A stretch of DNA of 64,000 nucleotides, from contig NC_086379.1 in the NCBI RefSeq assembly GCF_036588685.1, forward strand, positions 71,827,727-71,891,726, in the 5' to 3' direction. Position numbers and translations under genes: made by a program. This DNA comes from Mytilus trossulus (Eukaryota > Mollusca > Bivalvia > Mytilida > Mytilidae). Below the pieces are notes generated by a model. The model was not told the DNA's origin and made no database searches. It saw nothing but the letters and a program-made list of their open reading frames with translations. Positions 12,103 to 27,300 of this stretch are shown piece by piece (the stretch's first letter is position 1; each line of letters begins with the position of its first letter).

Positions 12103-14284
12103 TTATGCCCGCGTCACACTGTCCCGATTTTTACGCCGATGGCAACACGATTATGGAAATTTTCAAAATCGGGACTGATCGTATCCAGATCGGGCTATTC
12201 GTAGTGCCATCTTTAACCATCTTTAACCATCGGCCACTTTTTCAAGCCTTCGGTGACAACTTCGGGAAGGGTTCTAAATTTTTTAACATGTTAAAAAATC
12301 CACGAAGGTGCGTCCGTTGTTGTGGGTTCGTATTGAGTTCGTATCACCATCCTCACCATCGTAATGTCACCGGGAATGCATCTTTGAACATCGTATTGCA
12401 TTCGTGTTTCCATCGTTTCCATCGGGCAGTTTTGACATTTCGATGTCTACACGAATGAATCACGAAGCTACCCGAAGGTCTTACGTTGGCAACACGACTC
12501 CGTGAAGACCTCGTTATCCCGTCGTGTTGTCGTCGAATAAAAGTACGAAGTTGACAAGATGGAACTACGACGGCAATAAATCCAGCTAAATGTAAGTTAA
12601 TTTTCGCGCTAAAATACATTTAAAGTGCCATGCGCGATATGCACTGGTCAGTTTAACTCGACAGTTAAGGTAAATCACAAGTCTATATTTTTTTTAGACA
12701 GATTTTTTTTATATTTTGCCAAAATGAAGACTTTACTATGCTATTTTCAAAAAATTAATAAAAAGTATAGGTCACCGTGCTATTTTCGAGCTATGGGTCG
12801 TTGAAAATTGCCAATATTTGGTTAGTTTGTTCATGAAAAAACACATTAGTGTGCATAAAAAAAATTCTTTGATATAGACTTTTGAAATAAATTGTGAGAA
12901 GAAAGGTTCCATAACATGTTTTAAGAAATAAAAAGAAAACATGGTGTCACCGAACGTGTTTTCTTGCAACAAGTAAAAATAAAAAATGTCCCTATTAGCC
13001 CAGTATAAATTTTGTATTAAAAGAGTTATCTCCTCCTTAATGACTCATTTAAAAAATGATTTAAAAAACAATGATATTTGTTAAAATATTTTGTATAATA
13101 CAATTAATTAACAAGTGTTCTTTAAAAAGAAAAAAACATTCTAACCATTGAATTGTAAATCTGTCTCCAAATTTGCAGATTTATGCAAATAACTAGCTTG
13201 TACAATCCAAGATGGCGGTATACCATGGATCTACCTTAAGAAAGACGTTCACAAAACATGGAGCTCATATCATATGGTTCTATGAGAACAAGAAAGGAGT
13301 TAATTCAAATGGAACAAAAAGAGCAGCTATTACAGGCTCAGGATTTACTTTTAGAAGTTAAATATTATTTTTTTGTCAATTTTTCATATCAATTAACATA
13401 ATGAAAATCATAAACGCGCATCGTACACCAACACTGCAGGTACACGTATATAGAGAAACCAACTTTTCTTCATTATTCTGATTTTTTATGTATCGTCTGA
13501 GTTGTTCTCACACAAATGTTTACTCCATAACCATTATGTTTTCAATATGTCATATTTTGCCGCATTTATTGCTTTCCCCACATCCTTCCTTTTGTCTATA
13601 TTATTATGATATTCTCCTGGAAAGAGCTCTTCTTGAACAAAAGGGATCAACGAACCCATTGCCTTACCTTTTAGATAGATCAGTAAACATGGGCATAATT
13701 ATGGCTATTTATTTAGACTAGTGCACACATTTCACAGTTCAAACAAGGCATATCAAGGCAATGCCAAGCGTGGCATCCACTCGTATTTAACATATTGGGG
13801 ACAAATATAGACACTATATTTGTATATGACACATGCAGAAAATGGTAAATTTAATATGCAGAATATGCAGAAATGAAATCATATGTACAATATAATATAT
13901 ATTCAATATTGATCAAACAGTTTAAAACGCGTGATGCCTTCGGCATATAATTTAAATGAATCGTAAGCTGTACACGACGTCTTTAGACATCGTATGGCCA
14001 TCGCGCCCTCATCGTAATCCGTCGTGTAGCCTTCGTGATCCATCATGTAGGCTTTGGCTGAGATATGAAGCTTAAATACCCGTCTTCGGTTTACCTTCGG
14101 ATGTCTATCTTTTGCTATCGTATATAATTTCGGCACCATCGTATAGACTGCGCTATTCATCGTACTTGCTTCGGTCACTTTTTGGTATTTTAACGAGATC
14201 GGGACCAACTTCGTACGAACTTACAATTTTCGCATTCGGGTGTTCATCGTATATAAAAATCGGGACAGTGTGACGCGGGCATAA
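12103..14284. mobile_element. 2.2-kb TIR element with perfect 31-bp inverted ends and CCATCG/CCTTCG-rich arms
   Basis: 12103-12133 and 14254-14284 are perfect 31-bp inverted repeats beginning TTATGCCCGCGTCACACT. TA lies at each end, so the element may be TGCCCGCG...CGCGGGCA on a TA target. The first 450 bp and last 370 bp are dense in degenerate CCATCG, CCTTCG, TTCGT and CGATGG hexamers; the middle 1.4 kb is AT-rich and non-coding. Predicted ORFs in the arms are by-products of these hexamers. No transposase is visible, so it is non-autonomous. Confidence 0.75.
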
Positions 14285-14924
14285 GTGTTCTATTTGACGG
14301 ATGTACTACCTTACTTTCCTTTAAAATGAATCGTCTGCCATTTAAATCAAATATCTTTATCAAAATAATGAATATATTGATATAACAGATATTTAATTTA
14401 ACTTACAGCATATAAAATGTAGACAATCAATATGATTATAGTAAAGATGTTTTGGGGAGAGAAAAATACAAATTGTTATTGTAAAAGACATATCTTTGTG
14501 TAAAGAGAAATATGATTCATGGTATAATAAGATGTTGACAGTATCAGATCTTCAACAAATGGATAATTTTCTGTCTAATAGTAAAGCATCTACTCTTTTC
14601 AAAATCTTCATATGAAGGAAAACAATTATGATGTGTGCGCAATACTGTAATGTTTTATGTTCATAGATGCCAATTCCCGTCATAATACGCAATAACAACT
14701 ATATATGCAACTTGTTCAAGCCCTCAGCCATATATTATGCATCAACAAATTGTCATAACAAGCAAGTAAACAGTGAAAACAAATTGATGTTAAATTGTTA
14801 TTCTCCTGTTTTATCATTATGTCAAAGTAAATAAAAAGTACTTATGTAACCCTGTTGTACGTTTTTTGTCTTTATCAGCACAATCCTTTGTTAAACCATT
14901 ACTGAAATGTCTTATTATATAATA

Positions 14925-15700
14925 CTAGAACACACCCGTGATATCGCGGGTCTGTGACTGAATTAAAGAATATAACTATGCGTAAGCCTTATTTTAGTAT
15001 TGGTATTGGCATCTGATAAGGTCATGCCGATTATAAGATGCACCGTTTTCTCTGCTTTCAACATCTTTCTGTTTGAACCCGTCGACCTGAAACTTATCAA
15101 TTATTGGTATTATTAATTTTATTTGGAATACAAAAGGGCCCGGAAAGGATAATTTTTAATCAACAGCATTGTCCTTTATGAGTTATAAATATAGGTGAAT
15201 TCTTTGATTCGCTGTTTTACGTCATTCCGGCTAACAAATTGAAAATTGTACATGCTCTATCTATACGCCTTATTTTAAGTCCAGATTTTTATTGTTCGTA
15301 TTTCCATCTTAGGAAATTTATACTGATTAAAATACTACAACCGGGAACAATGTGACAATGATTGAATTTAGTAGTGTCAACACTGTGATACGACCCGTGT
15401 ATATAGCAAAATCCTAAACACAGCGTTTGGTGGTGCGCCTGTCAGATGCGGAACGTGCAGATAAGGTATTAGGAAACAGGCGAATAAACTATAGGTATCG
15501 GTATCGGATTCGACCCGGAACTTCTTAATTATTGGCAATATTAATTATGTGGAAAACAAAAGGGTCTGGAGTGGTGTAATTTTTAATCAACAGCATTGTA
15601 CTATATTAGTTATATATAAAGTTGATTTCTTTGATTCGTCGTTTTTACGTGGTGACGGCTGACAAATTGGACCCGTGCTTAAGGCTGTACCTTGATCTAT
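14925..15700. repeat. Pair of diverged direct repeats, period about 430 bp
   Basis: 15082-15241 and 15512-15669 align throughout. Shared landmarks are ttattaattttatttgga/attaattatgtggaaaa, taatttttaatcaacagcat and ctttgattcg followed by gacaaattg or aacaaattg. Each is preceded by an acccgtg-containing stretch (14930, 15390). No ORF is shared. Confidence 0.6.
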
Positions 15701-15778
15701 TATGGTTTACTTTTATAAATGTTGACTTGGATGGAGAGTTGTCTAATTGGCACTCATACAACATCTTCCTATATATAT

Positions 15779-18032
15779 GTACGACAACGGGATCATGTCT
15801 ATAAACATTTGTGAAATACACGTTTAATAATTGTCAACCATAACATTTTGAAAATGATGAATTCATAGAATTTCATTCGAATTTAAAGATTAAAATGGTG
15901 CGCCCGGTAAAAATAAATATTTTATTAACAAATCAATATGTGCATGGTACCGGTTTAGCCCATTCATTAAACCTAATAGTAAGTCCCTTATCAAACAATA
16001 TAAATCTTCAAATAAAAATGAACAGTTTGACTTTTCACATAATGTTATTGCATTGTTTATACTTTTTGTTTTACTTGATGGCAATTTAAATATAATTAGT
16101 ATCTGGTAATTTGATCTTTCACTTTATAAACTTCCCCAGGAGTGAAATATTTACTATAAACCATTTTCTAAAATATTCGGTACTGAAAATAGCAGTGTCC
16201 TTATTCAGCACATTTTGTCCTTTCGGATAAAAGGTCTTCCTTTAAACCATCCGCAATTTGTTGTTATATGGCGTATTTCATTAGTGACGTTATAAAATAT
16301 ATCTGCCATAGATTTGGAAAAAACAAAAATCTTGTTCGACATTTGTAACGTCATATTTGACATAAATTAAAATCTGCCATAGATTTGGAACCCGCAATCG
16401 ATTTGAGTCCTACATATATAACAGGTATTAATATATTGACTATATGCACTGTCTGATTGAAAAACTCATTTTATGCACTTTAGATTTGGCACTAGAACAG
16501 CCGTACTTAACTTAAAAATATAAAATGATAACTGAAGCAATTACACCAACAAATTACTGCTGCCATGTCGTAATGGCTTCAAGAAAAAAACAGATTATCT
16601 TAAAGTACAAAAAAAATTACTAAATAGAGTTTTATATATGGCACAGATTGTCACAGTAAATTAGTCACCTTAGTCATTTTAACAAAGGACTCTTCAATGT
16701 CTTTTTTGAAATTGTCTAATCTATATCGTTAATTTGAAAAAGTGAAACTAGTTCTATCAACATTAATAACAAGTCAACAAAGAACAATTTCGCCTACTCA
16801 TAGCTATCTAGAGTAAAGAGGACATTTGACGGCACGACTTACATTAAAACATATAGGTTATGGGTAATTTACAGTTTTAACCTCACGACGTATAAAAAAG
16901 AAATACATGAGACGGAAATACAACTACATGAATATCAGAAACACAGCAGGATATCAACATATATTTTTCTAATATTGCACTGTTCTTTAACTGTATCCGA
17001 ATAAACTATGGAAAAAAATACTATATCAAAGTTTTGTGTCGAAGAGTTTTTCTTGATTGTCATTCATATCGAAGGCAGAAACCTAAAATATTTGAAAGTG
17101 AGCGGTGTGTTAATAACTTAACCCGTGATGAGCTATATGATCTAAAGAAATCCGCAATGAACAACCCAGCTTTGCATAAAGTAATTTAAACACATTAAGG
17201 TTATTGGCGTGTACATTGAGTCGCTTACCCATAAACTTTACATAAAAAGTCTATTGTACTTTATTTATTTTGTCACTTGATAACCCCAGTTTACACATCC
17301 ATTGAATACCTACATGGATTTTTTTTTTCAGAACTATATGTCATTTTTTTTTCGAAGAATCAACACGGAGGATACAAAGTTTCAATGAAATCCGCCTCAA
17401 GGCATATCATAATGGCCTGTTTAGAGTCATTATTTTCCTGGTTAAAATACAAACTTTAGGGTGCATTTCTCTCTAACACAAACGATGCAAACGGCTAAGA
17501 GCGCACATATTTTGATCATTTATTTCTAGCATGCGTTTACATAAACAAACTAAGCACTCGCTAAAATTGCGTCTACAGTTCGTCGTTGATCGTTTGTTAG
17601 TACAAACGCTTCATTTGTTTCTTACTTTACCCTGATTAAACGATGTATTTGTTTCTATGTTGGTAAAAAGTCTGTTTACGAACAACATGTACATGCATTA
17701 TCGAAAGTTAAGAAAGGGTCAGTAAACACATTATAAATTAGCAGGAGGGCATATTTATACTTGAACACATCAGAAAAGAATATACTACTTTCGTTTTGAC
17801 GGTAAAATAGGGTGTGAAGAATGCAAATCTGTGAGAAGAAAAATATTTATTGACGTTATTTAAGTTAGATAATGCATATTGTAAGGTTTTTCTTGTTGCA
17901 TAACTCACCTCACGGTCTGTCAGTGGGCAATCATCACAACCCCTCGGTGTGTTATAATTCTAGAAAAACCTAGAAAATTCATTTTCTATAATATAAACTA
18001 CAAATAAATACTATTGCAAAAAAACGACCAAG
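15779..18032. other. Gene-free interval
   Basis: A 21-bp direct repeat (aaatctgccatagatttgga at 16298 and 16370) is the only structure noted. Paired frames at 15890-16089 on both strands are chance ORFs. Confidence 0.55.
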
Positions 18033-18152
18033 TTAGCCCGTTAGTTCTCTCATTTGCATTGTTTTACATTACCCCATTTCGAGGCCTTTTATGACTGACT
18101 ATGCGGTATGGGGTTTGCTTATTAATGAAAGCCGTACGGGGAGCTATAATTA
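18033..18152 (-). repeat. Family D fragment (minus)
   Basis: Plus strand reads cccgttagttctctcatttg, then ggccttttatgactgactat, gcggtatggggtttgctta and aagccgtac. Family D is related to family C: both have the order ggccttcaaca, agctataaaaggcccc, attcaaacg-aaaac. Confidence 0.65.
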
Positions 18153-18386
18153 TACTTTTTTTTGTAATTTTGTTTTTTGGGAAGAAATGTCTTATTGGAA
18201 ATCACACCACATCAAAACTAAATTTGCAAAAATGGCTCCGTAATCATGAAACAAAAAGTATGGAAGACATAATAGTGCTTTCCATTTAATGTAAAGATTA
18301 CTTTCTTAAACAAATGTTTATATGACGATTTTCTTCAACTAAACACATCAATCAATCAACAAAGTATTAAAACAATTAAACATATG

Positions 18387-21300
18387 TTATCTTCTAATAA
18401 AGGATAACAATCCTTTTATATTTTTCACCATACCGTAAACATGTATCCTTATAATGTTTAAATCTGACAGAACAACACACCCAATAATTGATAACAGAAT
18501 ACTGATCGGAATGGTCCCTATAATCGTAGCACTAGGTCTTCTATCGCGTATTGAGATCTTCTTTCTAATTTGTGATGAGAGGGTTTTTGTGTCAACTAAC
18601 AGAAACTGTCTAATTTCGTCTCTGATGTCCTGAACATGTTCTCTCGTTAAGTTTTTATGATATTTATGATAGCAGAAAGACAAGCATGTCAAAGTATTCG
18701 ATTTTTCTTGAGAACGTGTCGGTTCTGTGATTCCCTCTGTTGTAGGCGTAGTATCATCGGAACAAACAGTTGTTGGTGAGGAAGTACATGTAGTTCCTTG
18801 CGATGCAACCACAGTATCTGTGTAAATATGTGAAGTAGGTAGTATAGAGGTAACTAATTGTGATGTTGATAATACAGCTGTGTCGATATATGACGTAGGG
18901 AGTATAGAGGTCCCTAGTTGTGATGTTGTCAATGCCACCGTGTCGATATGTGACGTAGGGAGTATAGAGGTCACCAGTTGTGATGTTTCTATTGTAGAAC
19001 CTACAAAAACAGAAAACACAAGCATCAAATATGAAAATATGTCAAAAATTACTTTATAAATCAATTTTTATAAGTGTGCCATTACATATAAAAAAACTTT
19101 CCGAGTAAATAACTTATCGAGTTGATATGACCAACGATAATATGTGACAACAGGTATGCGCTCCCTTAATTTCTAGCAATAATTTTTCATATCACACAAC
19201 TGTACTGAGAAAGGAAAATTACCAGTCAGTAAGATCAAAGGAAAATTACCAGTCAGTAAGATCAAAGGAAAATTTCGTAATTGCCAATAAACAATAACCA
19301 TTGAAATATCTAAATGAAATAAGTATACAATGTCTTTTTCTCTTTTTCATAAATAATTTATTGTTATATACTGCTTCATACACAGGTTGAGCGGTATACT
19401 CTGTATCAGGGGAGGAAGTGATTAATATTTTTAGCATCTGCACAAATCGAACAGACGGTGGTTTCAAGCCTTTTGATATATTAGTATTTAATAAGTGAGT
19501 TAATCTAAAAGGCATTATGTTTTGTGATACTTATATCTTATAAATACATTGATAAAATGAGACAAATAAACATAACCAATAAAATCGAGATAAACGCAAT
19601 AAATCCAAAGGAGTCTACAGGTTAAGCTTTTCCCGCTATGTGTGATATATTCTCATTTAACCTGTGTTCGGGGTTTTTTCATATGCTTAAAGTCTACAAA
19701 GCAGTTTTTTTCGTACAATAGACAGAAGTGCATCGTTTTTTTTTTTTGGCAATGAAACATTATGATTTCACAATATAATTTCTCTTATGAAGACATCCAG
19801 TCATATCATTTCTCTTAGTACATTGAAACATAGCTGTGGTCAAGATGTTGCCAATATAATTTCATTAAATCAGAAATCGGAACACGTAGAATTTATCCTT
19901 TTAGAAACATACCACTAGTGTCAACTGTGCTGTCGTGGTAATATCCGTATATTCCAATTCTATCTGCAGTAACATAGTCTTCTGTGAATTAAAAATCATA
20001 TCACGTGAGTAAACTTATTGGATACTAACCGCACAAGTATACAAATGTCATTATCAAATCACAGATACTGGAATTAAAACAAAGACATACAAAAACACTG
20101 AAATGCTTGAAAAACATATGTTCAAAACTTGACAATTGCTGAAATTTTGATTTTTGAAATTTGAAAACAGAATTTATCATTATTGTATAGGGTGTGCACT
20201 TTTTTATGTATTTAAAAAGAACGATACATAGGAAAATAAGTAATTATTTAAATCATTTAAATAATCAACTTACCAGAGGGTTCGTATAATACAACAAGAC
20301 AACGAGGCTGAACAGGTAGTGCAGTATCACTTGGGTAGATTGTCAACCTCAAACACGATGTACGTAGAGGTTCAATCATTTGTATTGTTGAAGCATCAAA
20401 CACCTGTATATGAAACATATATATATATTATGTATATTTTATCATATTTGTTCATCAATAAATTGTGTTATTTATATACACGTTAAATAGTAATTCTGAT
20501 GAGTCCTTTTATCCATTGCACATTACCAGTTCTTTAATCAAATCACTTTGTAACTACATCTATTTCTTAAAAAGTCCTTAATACTTGGTTATAACTACTA
20601 ATGCTTCTGAAGTACTGTTGAAGGGATCGGTTTAATTTTTTTTGTTGGCATTTTTTTTCAGATATATTTACTTTGTATTAAATGAAAATAAAAAGGCCAA
20701 GTAAAGTACGAAGTTAAAGAGCATTGAGGACCAAAATTCCCAAAAGTTTTACCAAATCCAGATAAGGTAATCTATTCCTGAGATAGAAAAGCCTTAGTTT
20801 TTCAAAAATTCTAAATTTTGTAAACAGTTAATTTTTAAATATAACCATATCAATGATAATTGATGTCAGCACAAAAAGTAAAATAGATGTGACTGGTAGA
20901 TTCCAATTATGGTCATATTCAATATTGTATATATTTCCTAACAAAGATGTCATGACAATTCTGTGTTATTTTTGTTCATTTTCAAATAAATATAATTTCC
21001 TCACGTGCTTTCAACATTCATTTCAATATCTAAGTAATTCAAAACTATAACGTCTGTCCTTTATAGTTCGGTCACATCCGGAAAACCCTTTTCTCTATTT
21101 AATTCCCATATCATTTACCATCAATTTATCAGTTTTTGACATCGTTTTCCTTTGTATTTTACTATCATCTTACGTTCTTTTGTCTGTCTTTCCGGTATAT
21201 TTTTTAATTGTGTATCAGCTTCTGTTCATGTTTATTATGTGCCATGTCGTCCTTAATTTTTATATTTATAACTTAATTTTCATATTTACAACTGAATCTT

Positions 21301-24300
21301 TATATTTTACAACTTAATTTTTATATTTACAACTGAATCTTTATATTTTACAACTTAATTTTTATATTTTACAACTTAATTTTTATATTTTACAACTTAA
21401 TTTTTATTTGTTTACTACTTAATTTTTATATTTTACAACTAAATTGAACTCATGGTGTTGAACTTGGGTTTTGCCCCTTCAAAGAAATATTTTCTTCCGT
21501 TGGGAATCTATATATTTCTTAGATTGCAAGTATTCTATCCGAAATTTGTGATCTGGTTAAATTGTTTTGAACCGAAATCCTAAACGGAAACTATGCCACT
21601 GCTTGCTTATATAAAATTGTTCAATTTGCCATTTTCATAGTTTTAACAACTTATCAGTTTTTCATGGTAAAATGTAATGAATTTTTATTGAAGACATAAC
21701 TTTTGTTCTAAGCCGTAAATATGAAATTAAAATTAAAACAATACTAAAAAATAAACGTTTTGGGGGAAATAAGTACCTGGATGAATGATAAACTTCCTTG
21801 TGTCACGGATGTGAACATTTTAAAAAATAAAAAAGATTAACGAATCTGTCACACCATGTTTGAAGTTAAGCAGATTTTTGCTATTCATAATGTTGTTCTT
21901 ACCTGTGGGTTAAATTCAGTATATCTTTGAAACGAATCATTATATGAACAACTTTCTCCGGAATATTCAAATGTGAAACTGCTGATGGCAAAGTTTATTT
22001 TGGAGATTGAAATACCAGTTATGATTTTATCTTCACTTGTTCCATTTCCAATTTCAACCTTCAAAACAATATTTAGAGGTTAGTACTAAAACGATTAAAA
22101 TCTGACTAGCATAAATGACAAAAGAAAAAAATAACAATACTTTTTCAATCATATTATTTAATATATTTGATTGATTTTTGGGGTTTTAACGCCACTTTAA
22201 TCATCGCATTTAGGCTTTTTCGTGGCAAAAAGTTTTTATTGGGGAGGAAGCCGGAGTGCCATGTGAAAACCGACAACCTTCGATAAAAAAACTGACAATC
22301 CTAGTCTATAAAGATTGGACGAGCGGGGGTCGAATTTACAACCTAAGTGTTAACTGGCTGGTGGTTACAGTAGTAACTGCTAAAACGACTAAACCACCAA
22401 GACCCCAAATTCATTTTGAAAAATGAAACAAGTCAAATCACAAAAATACTGAACTCCGAGGAAAATTCAAAACAAATGGATAACAACTGCCATATTCAAA
22501 TTTCATTATATGTACAACGATGCGTGAACAATACAAACAGACATAATAGGTAAAAATTTCAAAAATAGGAGTACAGCAGTCAACAATGTGTTATTTTCTT
22601 AATCACAATAATAAAGAAGTACAAATAGGTATATATCAAATTTAAAACTTCACTCGTTGCTTTCTTATTTTTGTAATGTATTTATGTATGTTAAATCCAC
22701 CCATAAAGGATTGAAAGAATTGAAGTACTGGGACCGATTTTTGAGCCTCCTCGTATGGTTTTGGATTATGTGATTTCTTGGTTGTTTTTATATTGATTAC
22801 TTGATTACTAGTTAACATATTTTATGATTATTCGATTACTTGATAACTAAGGACTGCATTTTCGATTTTTAATTAATTCGCTTATAAAACAATTCAATGA
22901 TTATGTGATTATATCGGCAATCATATGTGATTATCTGATTACTTTGACAACCCCATGAGGGGGCTCGATTTTTATTAAATAAGGAAATTATGTGCGAAGT
23001 TGACACTCTCGGTGAATGGATATAGTAAGTATGAAAAAAAAGGATCCCACATCTAGGTATGTTTCATATCTGAACATACAATTACCGTCAAAAGCTAAAT
23101 CTAATAACACAGAGAATTATTTAAATTTCTCATTGTTAATACATTTCTTTGTAACTTTTTTTTTTTTTTTTAAATCTACTTGGATTTCTCTAAGTGTGCT
23201 TTGCCATTTTTGCCATATGTTATTTCTCAAGCACAAGTACATGTAATAATATGTAAGGCTGGCGGTATGCAGTAATTTTCAAACATTTCTTTATTTAGCA
23301 AATGCTAAGTAAAAGTTCCGTTATACAACTGTCAAAATACATCTGAGGGTAACACAACAATCGACTTATATAAAACAAGTTGTCTAAACCGGATTGGGAT
23401 TCACAATACAAATATTACAAAAACCAAATACAATATCGTCAAAAGAAATAAAATAAACGGACAAAAAAATAATTAACAACCACCGTTTTTTACATAAGAC
23501 ATTGTCTGTGCTAAGTCAGGAATGTAGCAGTTGTTTTCCATTCGTTTGATGTGTTTGGGTATTTTATTATGATTTTTAATTAGAGACATTTTGATATTTT
23601 TGTTTTTTTTTACTTTTCACAAATAATACAAAAAAACTAAAGATAATTTGAATAACTCAGAACTAAAGTTAACTTCTCCTTTCCAAATATACAACATGAG
23701 GGGGCAATAGTTTGGGCGGAATGGTCAGTTGTTTTCCATTCGTTTGATGTGTTTTATCATTTGTTTTTGCCATTTGATTAGGGACTTTCCGTGTAGAATT
23801 TTCCTCGGAGTTCAGTATTTTTGTGATTTTACCTTTTGAATGTCTTGGAGAAAACGTATAAGAACGGAATTCCTGTTGAATTCCATTTTTCACGTTAAAC
23901 TGTATCATGTTCTTTGTATATTTAAGAAAGAAAGTTTGCAACATCACTTCGGAGGGAAATCAGTGATCTGTCTCTGCAATCATTGTAAACGTCTATCCTT
24001 CATACAGGAACCGCATTGAATACAAATTAAAGTTGTAAAAAAAATTTTGGTCAATAAGTTGATGGCTTCTTTGTTACTATTAATCAATCAACAATGAAAT
24101 TCAAGAAATGATAATCCACACAATACATGACATGATTTACAAAATTAATTGAAATTTCATTTTGCATCACACTACAAAAACATTTATAGTTTTTATGACA
24201 ATTCAAGGAAATTTTTAGTTTAAACCTGTTTTGATATTAAGAAAACCTAATTTAAAAATCGAAAATAAGTAGCTTCAGAATAAAGTAAAGTCTACAATGT

Positions 24301-27300
24301 AAGTATGTCTCTTAATGTTGACACCACCACATCAAATAAGTATTTACGAATGGTTATGACATGTTCATTGTACTTACATATGTTTTGCCAGTGATTAACT
24401 ACTTGATCAAAATATTAAATGGGACTCTATGAAAACTGTTACAATTGTAAATCTCTTTTTCTATGTTAAAAAAACTTATCCATGAGTTGTCTCTCAATTT
24501 TCGGGAACTTACCGTGAAAGTTTTTGAATTGTCGTTATCTGCCAAATTTACCTCTGTTTCAGAGAACATAACACTGTGGCTGTCAAAATTTGTTACATCT
24601 GCAAAAAATGGAAAATGCTTAATTTCAATTCCGTGACATATCTGCGTTGTTGGTTTTCGAGTTGTTGAAATCTTTAAACACAAATACAAGAATTTGGCAT
24701 GTGACCAAATATTCTCCTGAAGCAGGCATGTAGTCAGTGATACCGCAACCAAATGACACAAACTATCAAACAACTATAGACCTGGACGTGGAGGAATATG
24801 CAGGTGTTTAAAATAGGTACCATATAAATTAATAAAACAATGGTGGACCACTGTTTTCTCCGGATTTTCCCCCCCAAACAACATGTAGCAAATATGAAAT
24901 AACGCTTACCGCTACTTTCATCAAATTAATTTTCAATAGAAAAAATGAATCTGTTATGTACAGCCATAAATTACGATTGCGATCACTGATTAGTTATAAC
25001 TTTTTCAAATAGTTTATAACATTTTTTATAATTTGTCCATTAAGAAATACACTAGACTAACAAAAAAAAGGATATATCCTAAATATCCCATGTATTAGGA
25101 CGCGTGAGTCAGTGTAAGATCATCCCGATGGCCGGAGGCTAGAGGATGATCTTACACTGACACACGAAGTCCAAATAAGATAACCTTTTTACATCTCAGC
25201 TGTTCCTGATCTTTTTTGTTACATAAAATCTATTTTAAACGCCACATAATTATTATAATATACTTTATATATCATCATATACTATATACCCCGAATACTA
25301 TGTTAAACTATATTACATTAACTGTTAGTTTGTATCCAGTCATCCTGCTTTAGTGGTATGACTCGTGGAATGTATATACTTTTATTTAAAAGGTCTTGCG
25401 TTCGATTCCAAGCATAAACACTGGATTTTTTCTACACAAAATCTGATAAATTCTGATTTCCTGTTAACAAAACTTTGATTTTTTCAAAAAAACTAAGGAT
25501 TTTCTTATCCCCGGCATAGATTACCTTAGCCGTATTTGGCACAACTTTTTTGAATTTTGGATCCTCAATGCTCTTCAACTTTGAACTTGTTTGGTTTTAT
25601 AAATATTTTTATATGAGCGTCACTGATGAGTCTTATGTAGACGAAACGCACGTCTGGCGTGCTAAGTGATAATCCTGGTACCTTCGATAAGATAACTATG
25701 AGTCTGTATAAATATGTATTAGTTTAGTTGTGGAAATGACTCCCGCCAAAATATTACAGAATAAAAGAAAGAATGAATAACAAAGAAACTCAATCTAAGG
25801 CGATCTGGTAGAGGCGATCTGGCTCATATCACACCTGGTTGAACAAAGGAGCTGGGATGTAATCGTCTTTAATCAGTATACATTATAGTTCATTTAAACG
25901 CATAAGTAAAATAGTGAAACTAACATCGTCGATGCGTATAATAACCTACGTTGAGTTGTCTTTACTGGTTTTTAGATATAGGAAGATGTGGTGTGAGTGC
26001 CAATGAGACAACTCTCCATCCAAATAACAATTTAAAAATTAAACCATTATAGGTTAAAGTACGGCCTTCAACACGGAGCCTTGGCTCACACCGAACAACA
26101 AGCTATAAAGGGCCCCAAAATTACTAGTGTAAAACCATTCAAACGGGAAAACCAACGGTCTAATCTATATAAACAAAACGAGAAACGAGAAACACGTATA
26201 TATTACATAAACAAACGACAACTACTGTACATCAGATTCCTGACTTAGGACAGGTGCAAACATTTGCAGCGGGATTAAACGTTTTAATGGGCCCAAACCT
26301 TCTCCCTTTTTCTGAAACAATAGCATAACATCACAACATATAAAAACATACGATAAAATATCAATTAGCAGACTTAACTCAATCAAAAAAACGTATGATT
26401 ACACAAAGAACGAATAAATTTGATCTGCGATATCTGAATACAAATGCACAGTTAATTAAATATTAGAGACAAACAGTCATGACCAAAAGGCTATCAAATA
26501 AATTCAAACACACTGAGAAATATTTAACCAATCAATGTTCACTTTAGAAAAAAACCGGTTTTTTATAATCTTGAAGTTTATACAAATGTTGTAAGAATAA
26601 GTGAAAAATTGAAGATATTACAAATAATCAAAGCTGGTATACAGCCAAGATCCATATAAATAAAAAATGACAAAAATGCATTATAAACAGTATCAACAGG
26701 TCGAATTAACAAGAAAATACGATTTGAGAGTACTCGCAGTTACTGACAGCTAGTTAAAAGCCAAAACCAATTAATAGTAAAAAATCATGCATCAGAGACT
26801 AAAATCGACTAAAACACATCACAGGGATTTAGTATTTTAACGTCATTAATAGTCAAAGAAGACATGACTTGTGCAATGCCAAAAATAAATGTATCGACAG
26901 GTAGTAGTATAGTGAAGAGCGACTTCTATAGAAATAAAAGTTAACGTGGCTGTGTCCCCTATACATCTCGCCTCAAAAGATAATGAAATTTAGTTATGTT
27001 TTAATTTGCTAATGACAAAATCAATATTAGTGCCAATGTGAACTATATTCAGAGATCTAATTACAATATTGGTACGATAACCCTTACTTATAAGTTTGTT
27101 CAAAGGTTCGATGAGTTTACAAGGATCACATAGTGATTTCCTCGCTTTAAGTACAATATTACCATAAAATTTAGGATGAGAAATACCATTTTTAATAAGC
27201 TTTCTACAGGTATAGCCAAATTTACTAATCAAATCTTTGTATCTATGAAAGAATTTAGTAAAAGTTTTAAGTAATTTATGGTATCGAAATCCCTGACACA

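Noticed and set aside
13903-14208. 101-residue minus-strand ORF (MVPISLKYQKVTEAS...) with a similar 89-residue ORF at 195-464
   Set aside because: The similarity comes from two copies of a non-coding TIR element whose CGATGG/CGAAGG hexamers happen to read open.
15890-16089. Antiparallel 64-residue ORFs on both strands
   Set aside because: Mutually overlapping frames without coding bias; typical chance ORFs.
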